NCBI GenBank assembly: GCA_009918675.1 | Contig: RGDM01000030.1 | Location: 1 to 35,128, forward strand | DNA: 35,128 nucleotides | From: a bacterium | GTDB lineage: Bacteria; Bdellovibrionota_B; Oligoflexia; Silvanigrellales; Silvanigrellaceae | Direction of reading: 5' to 3' | Shown here: in pieces, positions 15,935 through 24,658 of the stretch | Numbering within the stretch: position 1 is the stretch's first letter | Layout: each line of letters starts with the position of its first letter | Program-made: the position numbers and the translations under genes | Notes under the pieces: generated by a model | Told to the model about the DNA's origin: nothing | Seen by the model: the letters and a program-made list of their open reading frames with translations, nothing else | The model's database searches: none

Positions 15935-17032
15935 ATGTCGCCACAGAAAAATACGTCACTTTGGTTTTCTTGTTTTTTCTCGTGTCTTGCGGCCGGTCTG
16001 TTGAGCGGTTGTTACACACTGACACAAGGGTATGAGCAAGTTAAAATGCTCACCCGGCGTGTGCCGCTTGATGAAGTCTTGAAAGAATCCAACGAAAAAC
16101 CCGAACGCATGAACAAGCTCAAGTTGGTTCCTGAGGTTTTGGCATTTGCGCAACAGCGCATCAAGCTCACTCCGGGATCGAGCTACCAACACTATATTTC
16201 ACTCGACAGACCGGTGCTCAGCTACATCGTTCAAGCCGCAGACAAGCGTGCTTTAAAATTAAAGACCTGGTGGTTTCCGGTGGTCGGGGCTCAGCCTTAT
16301 CTTGGATATTTTGATAAACAAAAAGCAATTGATTTTCAGAAATCACTTGTGAACGAAGGTTATGACACGGTGATGGGCGGAGTGCAGGCTTTTTCACTGC
16401 TCGGCTATTTTCCCGATCCCATTTACTCTTCCATGCTCGATGGCAACGAAACAGCCGAGTTTGTTGAGTTGCTTTTCCATGAAACTCTTCATCGCACAGT
16501 TTATGTTCCAGATGCTTATACTTTTAACGAAAATCTTGCAGAATTTGTGGCTCGCCATGCAACGGTTTTATTTTTGAAAGAGCGATCCTCGGGTTTGCAG
16601 CAAGTTGCGGCGTATCAGGAAAAGCAAAATAAAATGCAAGCAGCTCGCATTGCTTTTCGTAAAGCCCTGGCATCCGCTCGTCAGGAATTGGAACGATTTT
16701 ATGCTCAACCAGACGTTGCAAAGATGCCGATGGCTGAGTTTTTAAAAAAACGCGAGGAAAAGTTTGCCGAGTTGCACGCTGCGTATCAGAGCCAATCGGG
16801 TGAACAGGTGAAGGGGACTCCTTATGCGAATTTCTTTCAACCCGGTTACTTTAACAATGCCAGGATTTTAAGCGCCTCGGTGTATGAATCCCGCCAAGAA
16901 CCTTTCGAGCAGCTGCTTGAAAGAACTGGCTCTGATTTGGCAAACTTTGTCCAAGCCGTAAAAAAGTGCGTAGCGTCGGAGCATGCTTCGGAAGATCAGA
17001 TGTGGACTATTGTTGCCAATTGCAAGGGGTGA
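15935..17032 (+). CDS. Putative metallo-aminopeptidase lipoprotein (Aminopep family)
   Basis: The ATG at 15935 has GGGAG six bases upstream and gives a correct lipoprotein signal (LLSGC, Cys26). An upstream GTG at 15911 would only add eight residues. The 365-residue protein matches the Aminopep family (formerly DUF2265): TPGSSYQHYISLDRPVLSY in two blocks, LKTWWFPVVGAQPYLGYFD, GGVQAFSLLGYFPDP, then the zinc site HETLH (His182, His186) with downstream NENLAEF supplying a Glu ligand near 199. It is exported and probably faces the periplasm. The family is annotated as predicted aminopeptidase, with little biochemistry that I know of. It follows the GHL10 gene by 33 bp and is likely in the same operon, suggesting envelope turnover or nutrient peptide processing. 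Confidence 0.82.
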   Translation: MSPQKNTSLWFSCFFSCLAAGLLSGCYTLTQGYEQVKMLTRRVPLDEVLKESNEKPERMNKLKLVPEVLAFAQQRIKLTPGSSYQHYISLDRPVLSYIVQAADKRALKLKTWWFPVVGAQPYLGYFDKQKAIDFQKSLVNEGYDTVMGGVQAFSLLGYFPDPIYSSMLDGNETAEFVELLFHETLHRTVYVPDAYTFNENLAEFVARHATVLFLKERSSGLQQVAAYQEKQNKMQAARIAFRKALASARQELERFYAQPDVAKMPMAEFLKKREEKFAELHAAYQSQSGEQVKGTPYANFFQPGYFNNARILSASVYESRQEPFEQLLERTGSDLANFVQAVKKCVASEHASEDQMWTIVANCKG

Positions 17033-17038
17033 AAAGCA

Positions 17039-17638
17039 ATGACAAACGACGACAAAGCTGCGGGTGAACAGCAATCACGTGACGCAGGCAACCGGCGTCC
17101 GTATCTGCCGTGGTGGCGTCGTAACTACATGGTCAATCGTGAACTGCAGCTTAAATTTGCCGGCAGCTCGCTTATCATGGGTCTTGCCTGTAGTATTTCT
17201 TCGTCGGCCATTCTTCTAGTTTCATTTTGGAGTTTTGGAATTTGGCAGGGCCAGCGCCTACCAGCAATGGTTGTTGCTGCTATCGTTTTTTCGATGCTCG
17301 TCAATCTCATCGGCATTATGCTTGCCAGTATTCTTTCCACTCAGCGGATTGTTGGTCCCCTGTTCAATTTGCTCAAACAATTTCAACGCGTCTCGCGCGG
17401 CGACTTCAAAGCACATGCAAAGTTCCGTGCCAACGACGAGATTCACTACGTTGCACGTCGTTTCAATGAAATGTTGGTGCGTCTCGAAGAACGTGAAGGC
17501 GAGATCTTCGAGTACATTGACACCGCTGCTCAAGCACTGGAAAACAATCAAGCAGACAAAGCTCTTGAAGCGATCAGGCAAGTTCGTCTGATGCGCAGCC
17601 GCGCACTTGGGGCAACGGAGCAAGCCGCGCAAGGATAA
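17039..17638 (+). CDS. Two-TM HAMP-domain membrane protein
   Basis: This 199-residue protein starts seven bases after GGGGTG, six bases beyond the previous stop. It has two membrane helices (about 44-66 and 75-98) with only a very short periplasmic loop, then a HAMP domain (about 99-150: STQRIVGPLFNLLKQFQRVSRGDF, read in two parts, and NDEIHYVARRFNEMLVRLEE), and a C-terminal helical tail. There is no kinase, chemotaxis-signalling or cyclase output domain, so it resembles the stand-alone TM-HAMP proteins found in deltaproteobacterial-type genomes. It may modulate another membrane sensor by coiled-coil contact. It is probably the last gene of the lipoprotein group; the next gene, a phosphotransacetylase, starts six bases later. 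Confidence 0.75.
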   Translation: MTNDDKAAGEQQSRDAGNRRPYLPWWRRNYMVNRELQLKFAGSSLIMGLACSISSSAILLVSFWSFGIWQGQRLPAMVVAAIVFSMLVNLIGIMLASILSTQRIVGPLFNLLKQFQRVSRGDFKAHAKFRANDEIHYVARRFNEMLVRLEEREGEIFEYIDTAAQALENNQADKALEAIRQVRLMRSRALGATEQAAQG

Positions 17639-17643
17639 CTTTT

Positions 17644-18600
17644 ATGCTGTTCTCATCACTTCCCGCAGACGTGCGAGATCGTCTTGTGAATGCTGTGGGT
17701 GGTGCCAGTGTGGCTTTTCCTGAGGGTGATGATCCGCGCGTGCAGGCGGCCGCTGAACTTTTGAAAGTGCATGCGGGCGTGAGCTCTTTGCTCCTGAAAG
17801 CGGGCGAATCCTTAAAATACAGAACCATAACCGAAGACGTTCTCACAAAATCAGCCCAAAGGCGTGGTAAGCCGGTGAGCAGCGAGCTGTTGGCGTTGGC
17901 GGATGATCCTTTTTTCTCCGCAGGTGCTTTGCTTGAGCAAGGGCAAGTGGATGCGGTTGTTGGCGGAGCCGTGGCTACCACAGCGCACGTCATTCGCGCG
18001 GCCTTGAATACGGTTGGTGTCCAGGCGGATGCGCCGCTCATCAGCTCGTGTTTTCTCTTCAAGCTTCTTACACCCACCCCTGCTGGCGAAGCCGTTGTTC
18101 TTTACGCCGATGCCGGAGTCATTCCGCAACCATCAGAAACGCAGCTCACCCAGATCGCTGCTCTAGCCGCGCGTGCCTTCGCAGCCTGGACGGGGCGCGA
18201 TCCGCGGGTTGGCTTTTTGAGTTTCTCGACCTTTGGCAGTGCCCAACACGCGGATGTGCTCAAGATGCGCTCTGCGGCGCAGTCCTTTGCGCAAAATCAT
18301 CCGGAGTTTGTGAGTGAGGGCGAGTTGCAATTCGATGCCGCGGTGGTGCCCGAGGTGGCGCGCCGCAAGAATCCGAACACCCGATTGGCAGGTCGAACCA
18401 ACGTTTTTATCTTTCCAGATCTCGATGCCGGGAACATTTCTTACAAAATTACACAACGGCTTGCTGGCGCTGAGGCGTGGGGGCCCTTGCTCCTCGGAAC
18501 AGCAAAACCATTCTCCGACCTCTCCCGCGGTGCAAGCGCAGAAGACATTGCCCACGTAGCGCTTCTCACGCTTGCTCTGGGGCAGAAACCAGCCCCCTGA
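17644..18600 (+). CDS. pta: Phosphate acetyltransferase (PTA/EutD family)
   Basis: The 318-residue protein matches the short, catalytic-domain-only form of phosphotransacetylase. Family blocks are visible in order: FPEGDDPRVQAAAELL, DPFFSAGALLEQGQVDAVVGG in two parts, GFLSFSTFGSA, GELQFDAAVVPEVA, NVFIFPDLDAGNISYKI and KPFSDLSRGASAEDI. It interconverts acetyl-CoA and acetyl phosphate in the cytoplasm. AAGGA precedes the ATG. No acetate kinase gene is adjacent, which leaves open whether it feeds substrate-level ATP synthesis, acetyl-phosphate signalling, or acyl phosphates other than acetyl. Leucine dehydrogenase and thiolase follow within 2 kb, so a role in acyl-CoA metabolism from amino acids is plausible. 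Confidence 0.88.
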   Translation: MLFSSLPADVRDRLVNAVGGASVAFPEGDDPRVQAAAELLKVHAGVSSLLLKAGESLKYRTITEDVLTKSAQRRGKPVSSELLALADDPFFSAGALLEQGQVDAVVGGAVATTAHVIRAALNTVGVQADAPLISSCFLFKLLTPTPAGEAVVLYADAGVIPQPSETQLTQIAALAARAFAAWTGRDPRVGFLSFSTFGSAQHADVLKMRSAAQSFAQNHPEFVSEGELQFDAAVVPEVARRKNPNTRLAGRTNVFIFPDLDAGNISYKITQRLAGAEAWGPLLLGTAKPFSDLSRGASAEDIAHVALLTLALGQKPAP

Positions 18601-18684
18601 GCGGGTATCCTTGCGGCTCTGGCGATTTCGTGTACTTTGGCGAAGCGTTCCAACGACAATTATTCCGCATGGAGAGTTGGTAAA

Positions 18685-19788
18685 ATGAGCAATGTGTTCA
18701 CTCATGTCGAAACCCTGGGCCACGAACAAATCGTTTATTGCAACGACCCGCAGTCTGGATTGCGTGCAATTATCGGCATCCACGACACCAATTTGGGGCC
18801 CGCACTGGGTGGAACCCGCCTCTGGCACTATTCCTCTGAAGAAGACGCTCTCCGCGATGTCCTCCGGCTCAGCCGCGGCATGACCTACAAAGCCGCTTGT
18901 GCTGGCTTGGCTTTGGGTGGCGGTAAAGCTGTGATCATCGCTCGTCCCGAGCAAAAGTCGGAAGCAATGTTTCGCGCTTTTGGCCGTTTCGTAAATTCGC
19001 TGCAAGGCCGTTATATTACCGCGGAAGACGTTAACACCAACGTAACAGACATGAATTTTGTCCGTCTCGAAACCAAGTTCGTGACCGGTGTTGCTCCCGC
19101 TTTGGGAGGGTCGGGCGACCCAAGTCCCGTCACTGCGCTTGGCGTTTTTGCTGGCTTGAAGGCTGCGGTTGAAGTCCGCTTGGGCCGTAAAGATCTCAAA
19201 GGCCTGCGGGTTGCAGTTCAAGGCGTAGGTAATGTCGGTAAATACCTCTGCCAGTATCTACATGAAGAAGGAGCTAAGCTGTTTGTAAACGACATCAACG
19301 CCGACCGCGTTCAAGAGATGTGCAGCAAATATCAAGCGACCGCTGTCTCAGACAGCGAGCTTTACAGTCTCGACATCGATGTTTTTGCTCCTTGCGCTTT
19401 GGGCGCAATCCTCAACAGCAAAACAATTCCCGCACTCAAGGCGCAGATCATTGCAGGTGGTGCAAATAACCAGCTCGAAGATGAAAAAGTGCATGGCAAG
19501 ATGCTTCAAGATCGCAAGGTCGTCTACTGCCCCGATTACGTGATCAACGCAGGCGGTCTTATCAACGTCTACAATGAGCTGATTGGCTACAACCGCGAGA
19601 AGGCTCTGAGCGAGGCACGCAATATTGGCGCAACAGTGCTGCAAATTCTCAAAATCGCTGATCGCGATGGCATCACCACTCATGAAGCCTCACAGCGCTA
19701 TGCCGAAAATCGCATCCAGGCGGTCCGCAACTTGAAGGCCATGCACAATGTTGCAAGCTCGGCCGTTGGACGTATGATGCATCCCTGA
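18685..19788 (+). CDS. Leucine dehydrogenase (Glu/Leu/Phe/Val dehydrogenase family)
   Basis: The start at 18685 (MSNVFTHVETLGHEQIVY) matches the usual N-terminus of the family; an upstream in-frame ATG at 18637 would add sixteen atypical residues. GGAG lies ten bases upstream. The 367-residue protein shows the substrate and catalytic lysines in GMTYKAACAGLALGGGKAV (Lys69 and Lys81), GPALGGTRLW, ITAEDVNT, the NAD-binding GVGNVG, and the late motif CPDYVINAGGLINVYNE. It oxidatively deaminates leucine and other branched-chain amino acids to 2-oxo acids with NAD. The family is common in bacilli and in some deltaproteobacterial lineages. It lies with phosphotransacetylase and thiolase genes, consistent with amino-acid catabolism as carbon source; that is an inference from position. 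Confidence 0.93.
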   Translation: MSNVFTHVETLGHEQIVYCNDPQSGLRAIIGIHDTNLGPALGGTRLWHYSSEEDALRDVLRLSRGMTYKAACAGLALGGGKAVIIARPEQKSEAMFRAFGRFVNSLQGRYITAEDVNTNVTDMNFVRLETKFVTGVAPALGGSGDPSPVTALGVFAGLKAAVEVRLGRKDLKGLRVAVQGVGNVGKYLCQYLHEEGAKLFVNDINADRVQEMCSKYQATAVSDSELYSLDIDVFAPCALGAILNSKTIPALKAQIIAGGANNQLEDEKVHGKMLQDRKVVYCPDYVINAGGLINVYNELIGYNREKALSEARNIGATVLQILKIADRDGITTHEASQRYAENRIQAVRNLKAMHNVASSAVGRMMHP

Positions 19789-19802
19789 ATTCAGGGAGTG
19801 AT

Positions 19803-20300
19803 ATGGCCATGAGAAGTGCACCTTCAGCGGCGCGTAAGTACTGGTTGATGAAGACCGAACCCGATGTGTTTAGTCTTCAAGATCTCACAGCTCGGCCAGG
19901 GCAACGCGAACTTTGGGATGGTGTGCGAAACTACCAGGCACGCAATTTCATGACGAACGACATGAAAGTGGGTGACCTGGTGCTTTTTTATCACTCCAAC
20001 GCAGATCCTTCCGGTGTTGCAGGAATCGCCGAAATTATCGAACCTGCTCTGCCAGATCCTTCGGCCTGGGATAAAAATTCAGAATATTTTGACCCCAAAT
20101 CGACTCCTGAACAGCCGCGTTGGTTTTGTGTGGCGGTTGGAAAGCCGCAGTTGTTCAAAAATTTTATTTCGCTCGACGAACTTCGCACCCACGCGGCTTT
20201 GCAGGAAATGTTGGTGCTCAAGCGTGGCCAGCGTTTGTCTATTCAACCTGTGACTCCACAAGAATTTGATTACGTCTGCGCATTGGGAATGAAATCTTAA
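19803..20300 (+). CDS. EVE-domain protein (predicted modified-nucleobase binder)
   Basis: This 165-residue protein is nearly all EVE domain: YWLMKTEPDVFSLQDL, WDGVRNYQARNFM, MKVGDLVLFYHSN, GVAGIAEIIEPALPDPS, WFCVAVGKPQ and a final LSIQPVTPQEFDYV. These blocks match the bacterial relatives of human THYN1. EVE domains share the PUA-like fold and are thought to bind modified bases in DNA or RNA. Stand-alone EVE proteins like this are widespread and often neighbour metabolic or cell-division genes, so the context gives little clue. A second ATG six bases in is possible; the first is kept because GGAG is four bases upstream. It starts 14 bp after the leucine dehydrogenase stop and is likely in the same transcript. 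Confidence 0.88.
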   Translation: MAMRSAPSAARKYWLMKTEPDVFSLQDLTARPGQRELWDGVRNYQARNFMTNDMKVGDLVLFYHSNADPSGVAGIAEIIEPALPDPSAWDKNSEYFDPKSTPEQPRWFCVAVGKPQLFKNFISLDELRTHAALQEMLVLKRGQRLSIQPVTPQEFDYVCALGMKS

Positions 20301-20325
20301 CGAATTTTCGCTGAGGAGCCTGAAC

Positions 20326-21507
20326 ATGTCGAATGTTTATATCGTTGCTGCAAAAAGAACTCCCGTTGGTCGTTTTCAAGGTGCACTGAAAAATCTCAGC
20401 GCTCCGCGTCTCGGCGCGGCTGCAGTGAAGGCTGCTGTTGCAGAAAGCAACGTTCCCGTTGATGCCATCAATGAAATTCTAATGGGCGAAGTGCTCACTG
20501 CAGGGGTTGGGCAAGCTCCTGCCCGTCAGGCTGCTATTTACGCAGGTTTGCCTCAAAGTGTGCAGGCCCTGACTGTGGGTAAGGTCTGTGGCAGCGGACT
20601 CAAGAGCGTCATGCTCGCCACGCAAGCTCTGCGCTTGAATGATATCGAAATTGCAGTTGCCGGCGGTCAGGAAAGCATGAGCAACTCACCATATTTGCTT
20701 CCTGCGGCTCGCGATGGTTTCCGTATGGGCCACAAAGAAATTCAAGACTCAATGATTCTCGATGGTCTTTGGGATCCGTATAATAATCTTCACATGGGCA
20801 ACTGCGCTGAAGCTTGTGCACGTGAATTCACGATTTCGCGCGAAGAGCAAGATGCCTTTGCCGCGGAGAGTTATGCTCGGGCCCGCAAGGCAATGGAATC
20901 GGGCGCATTCAAAAATGAAATTGTTGCGGTTGAAGTGCCAGCAGGCAAAGGAACTCAAACAATCGAAAATGATGAAGAACCCAACGCATCTGATTTAAGT
21001 AAAATGACCTCTTTGCGCGCCGCGTTCGATAAAGAGGGAACAATCACTGCAGCCAATGCTTCCAAAATCAATGATGGCGGCGCTGCGCTGGTGCTTGCCT
21101 CCGAAGAGGCAGTGAAAAAATACAACCTCAAGCCGCTGGCTCGTATCGTGAGTTACGCAACTCACGCACAGGATCCCAAGTGGTTCACAACTGCACCGGT
21201 TACGGCCATCGAAAAAGCGGTTGCCAAGGCTCAATTGACTTTGAACGATGTTGATCTCTTTGAAATCAATGAGGCGTTTGCGCTTGTCCCGCTTGCTGCG
21301 ATGAAGAAACTCAGCATTCCTCAAGCAAAAGTAAACGTGAATGGTGGTGCGGTTGCGATTGGTCACCCCATTGGTGCAAGCGGCGCACGTATTCTCACAA
21401 CTCTTGTGCATGCTTTGCGAGCACGCAATCTCCAACGCGGGCTGGCAACGCTCTGTATTGGTGGTGGTGAAGCTGTTGCACTTGTCATCGACCGACAAGG
21501 GTGCTGA
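20326..21507 (+). CDS. Acetyl-CoA C-acetyltransferase (thiolase)
   Basis: The 393-residue protein has the normal thiolase length and all catalytic features: nucleophilic Cys in VGKVCGSGLKSVMLA, the NEAFA active-site motif (EINEAFALVPLAA), GGAVAIGHPIGASGAR with the conserved His, and the C-terminal LCIGGGEAVALVI with the second Cys. It condenses two acetyl-CoA to acetoacetyl-CoA or runs the reverse reaction at the end of beta-oxidation or leucine breakdown. GAGGAG precedes the ATG. It lies in the run with leucine dehydrogenase, fitting degradation of leucine to acetoacetate and acetyl-CoA, although the intermediate enzymes are not in this window. Biosynthetic (AtoB/PhaA-like) rather than FadA-like by sequence feel; I cannot separate these firmly. 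Confidence 0.93.
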   Translation: MSNVYIVAAKRTPVGRFQGALKNLSAPRLGAAAVKAAVAESNVPVDAINEILMGEVLTAGVGQAPARQAAIYAGLPQSVQALTVGKVCGSGLKSVMLATQALRLNDIEIAVAGGQESMSNSPYLLPAARDGFRMGHKEIQDSMILDGLWDPYNNLHMGNCAEACAREFTISREEQDAFAAESYARARKAMESGAFKNEIVAVEVPAGKGTQTIENDEEPNASDLSKMTSLRAAFDKEGTITAANASKINDGGAALVLASEEAVKKYNLKPLARIVSYATHAQDPKWFTTAPVTAIEKAVAKAQLTLNDVDLFEINEAFALVPLAAMKKLSIPQAKVNVNGGAVAIGHPIGASGARILTTLVHALRARNLQRGLATLCIGGGEAVALVIDRQGC

Positions 21508-21544
21508 AATAAGCCCCTGAGACTTTCATCAGCGGAGACACCCA

Positions 21545-24500
21545 GTGGCACGAAGACATCCGAAGAGTCGGCGCGACGCTTCACGCTCCAAGGCACGAAG
21601 CAATAGCTTAAGGTCCGACGACTCGCGCAGGGATGCCCGCGCAGGTCGCACGCAGCGTTCGGAAGGTGGAGAGCGGTCAAGCGCTCAATCATCGCAGACG
21701 GATCGCGGCGCCCCTTCAGGCCAACGTGGCCGCGATTCCAATGCCTCGCGTCGGGGTCGCTTCTCGCGTGGCGATCGCGATGGACGTCCGCGCAATCATG
21801 GTGGCGGTGGCCGTGGGCAATGGGGTGGAGGGCATGGTTTCCAAACACCGAGCCCCGAGGCTGTGCGTGATTCTTTTGAAAAGCTCTTAAGTCAGCGTCT
21901 CGATGCGAAAGCATGGGCGGCACTTGCCGAGCGCTTCCGCGAGCGTCTTGCGAACTCCGATTGGGATGAACCTGAAATCACCGGTGTGCAGGTGGGCATG
22001 CCAGGGCGTTCCGGGCCCCAGCCGGTGCATCAACCCTTTTCAAAGTTTGCTGCCAAGTCTCCCGCGCCGTCTGCTGCAAAACATGTGCAGCCGGTAAAGT
22101 CATCCACAGTGACGCCACCCAAGGCTCCCCTTCAGCCGCCGTCCGCTGCGCTCTTGGCGCCAAGCCGTTCGTATCGAGTGGAAAAGAAAACTCCTGCACC
22201 TGCACCTGTGCAGCCTGAAGCACCTTCATTGCAAGCAAGTGTTCCATCCGCTTCTGCGCAGGCATCGTCGCCATCTTCTCCTGCAGCAGAGACGCCCGCA
22301 ATTCCTGACCGCGGATTTGCGTTGGCGCGCACCAAAGCTGCAGCAAAGTCGGCGCCACTGCCTCCTGTCAGCAAACTTTCCGATTTGGTGTCCAATACCC
22401 CACGCACAACCGACTCAGGCTTGCATCTTGATGAGTGGCAAGCGCAAGCACTGGATGCGCTTTTGAATGGCCAGAATGTTGTGGTTGATGCGCCAACATC
22501 CGCCGGCAAAACACGGGTCATTGAGGCGCTTTTAGATGCTCGTCTGTCGGAAGGACTGCGTTTGATTTATACAAGTCCGGTGAAAAGTTTAAGTAACGAC
22601 AAATACCGCGAGTTCTGCGAGAAATATGGCAAAGAACGAGTTGGAATTAATACCGGAGACTTCAAAGAAAATCTGCGTGCACCAATCATTTTGGCGACCC
22701 TGGAAACATACCGCAACAGCCTCTTAGGCGTGGAACCCGATATGCGTCGCCGGGTGGTGGTGTACGACGAATACCATTACCTGCAAGATGAAAGCCGCGG
22801 CAGTGCTTGGGAAGAGTCGTTGATTCTGACTCCCAAGGAAAGCCAGGTGATCCTTCTCTCTGCATCGGTGCCGAATGCAGATGAATTTGCTGCATGGCTG
22901 GAAAATATTTTTTCTCGCCCATCTAAATTAATCCGCGTGAGCAAACGCCCAGTTCCTCTCGCCGACATTATCTATACAAGTTATGGCTGGATTTACGCAC
23001 CCGATCTCGCGTTGCGACCCGATGAAATTGCGCTGTTGCGTCGTGTCATGCGTGCCGACAGGGCAGGTCGCAGACGGCGCGACAAAGCCAGGTTCGATGA
23101 ATTGATCGACCCCGTGCGTGTTGCGATGGAACAAGGCCTTGGCCCCGTTGTTGTCTATGCAGGCCGCCGTGCAGATGTTGAGGCAATTGCAAATATTCTT
23201 GCCCGTGGTTTGCAAAATACCTTGCAGGAAGATTCATTGAAGCCATTGCATGATCGCATCGCGAGTTTGAGCGGTTGGGACTATGTACCGCATGACTTGC
23301 AAAGAATGATCCGTCGCACGGGCGTTGCATTTCACCACAGTGGGTTAATTCCTCCCGGGCGCGTGGCTATCGAATCCCTTTTGAAAGAAGGTCTTCTCAA
23401 GGTCTGTTCCGGGACCATGGGTATTTCGTTGGGGGTCAACTTTGCTGTGCGCGGTGCGCTGATCTCTGATCTCAGCCGACCCAGTGAAGGTGGTGAAACA
23501 AAGTACAGCGCGAGCGAAGTGATGCAGATGCTTGGCCGTGCCGGGCGCCGCGGTAAAGACACGCACGGGTTTTCCATGTGGATGAACTTGGGTCGATTCG
23601 TTGAGCAAAAGCCAGCGGGTCGTGAACCGTGTCGATCTTCTCTAAAGTTCGACCCAACAACCGTGTTGGGGATCCTCGGCCAAAAAGAAAGTCTTGCTTA
23701 CCTGTCCCAGTTTTATCGGAAATCATTTTTCATGCGCGGTCGCGATCCTCAGCAGGTGACAGTTGTTGATCACGAACTCCTTTCGGCCGTCCTCTACAAA
23801 GACTACAAAATGGAGATTCTTGCCTGCGAGAATATTCCTGAAACCTATCAAAAATTCCACAAAGGTCACAACCGCAGCAACATTCCTTGCAACCGATGTC
23901 CGGCGAAAATCCCCTGCCACAACATGATGGCGCAATCGAGTCAGAGTACTTTGCAAAAGATCATCTCGCATCTTGTCACTGTGGGTGCACTCGAAGGCCA
24001 GGTTCCGACCTTGATGGGTCAGCTCGCTCGTCATTTTCCTCAAGCAGGCGGGATGATCATCGCCCGCAAACTTGCGGAGGGTGAAATCAACTCGGGCAAT
24101 CTGCGTCACTACCTACAGATGATGGCAAGCTTTTGTTCGGCCCACTTCAAGGAAATTCCCGACACCTATGCCGATCTTTCTTTCTTGCGCGATCTCAATA
24201 TTCCGCGTGAAATTGAAGTCCATTACCCTGAAGAGTTGTTCCCAGAACTTTATGATGAAGTTGGATTCCGTCGCGAAGAAAGTAACGGCGCCAGGGTGTT
24301 TCGCGAGTTTAATATGGGGGCTGCCTCAATTGTTTCTGCCTGGATCGACAACCTCATGTCGTGGGAGGAGTTGGTTGAAGAACACTCAACCAAACATTTT
24401 TCTGCCGGCGACTGCATGATGGTTTTGTTCCGTTTTGCAACCTTTTTGCAGAGCCTTGCCCGACTCGAAGACTACGACGCTGAGCTTGCAAAGCAAGCAC

Positions 24501-24652
24501 GAGCTTTGATTCCTGTCGTCTTGCGTGATCCTCTCGATGCGCGCAATCGCATGCTCACGGAAGAAACGGCGGAATTTGAAAGCGAAGACGCCTTGCCTGA
24601 GGCGGCCGCAACTGAAGGTGAAGGCGAAGGCGAGGTTGAGTACATTGAATGA
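21545..24652 (+). CDS. Ski2-like DExH-box helicase with long RG-rich N-terminal tail
   Basis: The 1035-residue protein starts at GTG 21545 with GGAG seven bases upstream. Residues 1-100 are Arg/Ser/Gly-rich with RGR, GGGGRG and GDRDGR runs, and 150-275 are Pro/Ala/Ser-rich; both should be disordered and could bind RNA. The helicase core begins near 293: LDEWQAQAL, Walker A APTSAGKT (316-323), YTSPVKSLSNDKYREF, GINTGDF, DEYH (408-411), SASVPNADEF, AFHHSGL, and QMLGRAGRRG near 657-667. This order matches the Ski2/Mtr4 class of RNA helicases. Around residues 760-792 a Cys cluster (CENIPE, CNRCPAKIPC) may bind zinc or an iron-sulfur cluster. The tail ends in repeated Glu-Gly. RNA unwinding or decay is likely. 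It ends 6 bp from a convergent gene. Confidence 0.88.
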   Translation: MARRHPKSRRDASRSKARSNSLRSDDSRRDARAGRTQRSEGGERSSAQSSQTDRGAPSGQRGRDSNASRRGRFSRGDRDGRPRNHGGGGRGQWGGGHGFQTPSPEAVRDSFEKLLSQRLDAKAWAALAERFRERLANSDWDEPEITGVQVGMPGRSGPQPVHQPFSKFAAKSPAPSAAKHVQPVKSSTVTPPKAPLQPPSAALLAPSRSYRVEKKTPAPAPVQPEAPSLQASVPSASAQASSPSSPAAETPAIPDRGFALARTKAAAKSAPLPPVSKLSDLVSNTPRTTDSGLHLDEWQAQALDALLNGQNVVVDAPTSAGKTRVIEALLDARLSEGLRLIYTSPVKSLSNDKYREFCEKYGKERVGINTGDFKENLRAPIILATLETYRNSLLGVEPDMRRRVVVYDEYHYLQDESRGSAWEESLILTPKESQVILLSASVPNADEFAAWLENIFSRPSKLIRVSKRPVPLADIIYTSYGWIYAPDLALRPDEIALLRRVMRADRAGRRRRDKARFDELIDPVRVAMEQGLGPVVVYAGRRADVEAIANILARGLQNTLQEDSLKPLHDRIASLSGWDYVPHDLQRMIRRTGVAFHHSGLIPPGRVAIESLLKEGLLKVCSGTMGISLGVNFAVRGALISDLSRPSEGGETKYSASEVMQMLGRAGRRGKDTHGFSMWMNLGRFVEQKPAGREPCRSSLKFDPTTVLGILGQKESLAYLSQFYRKSFFMRGRDPQQVTVVDHELLSAVLYKDYKMEILACENIPETYQKFHKGHNRSNIPCNRCPAKIPCHNMMAQSSQSTLQKIISHLVTVGALEGQVPTLMGQLARHFPQAGGMIIARKLAEGEINSGNLRHYLQMMASFCSAHFKEIPDTYADLSFLRDLNIPREIEVHYPEELFPELYDEVGFRREESNGARVFREFNMGAASIVSAWIDNLMSWEELVEEHSTKHFSAGDCMMVLFRFATFLQSLARLEDYDAELAKQARALIPVVLRDPLDARNRMLTEETAEFESEDALPEAAATEGEGEGEVEYIE

Positions 24653-24658
24653 GTCGCA

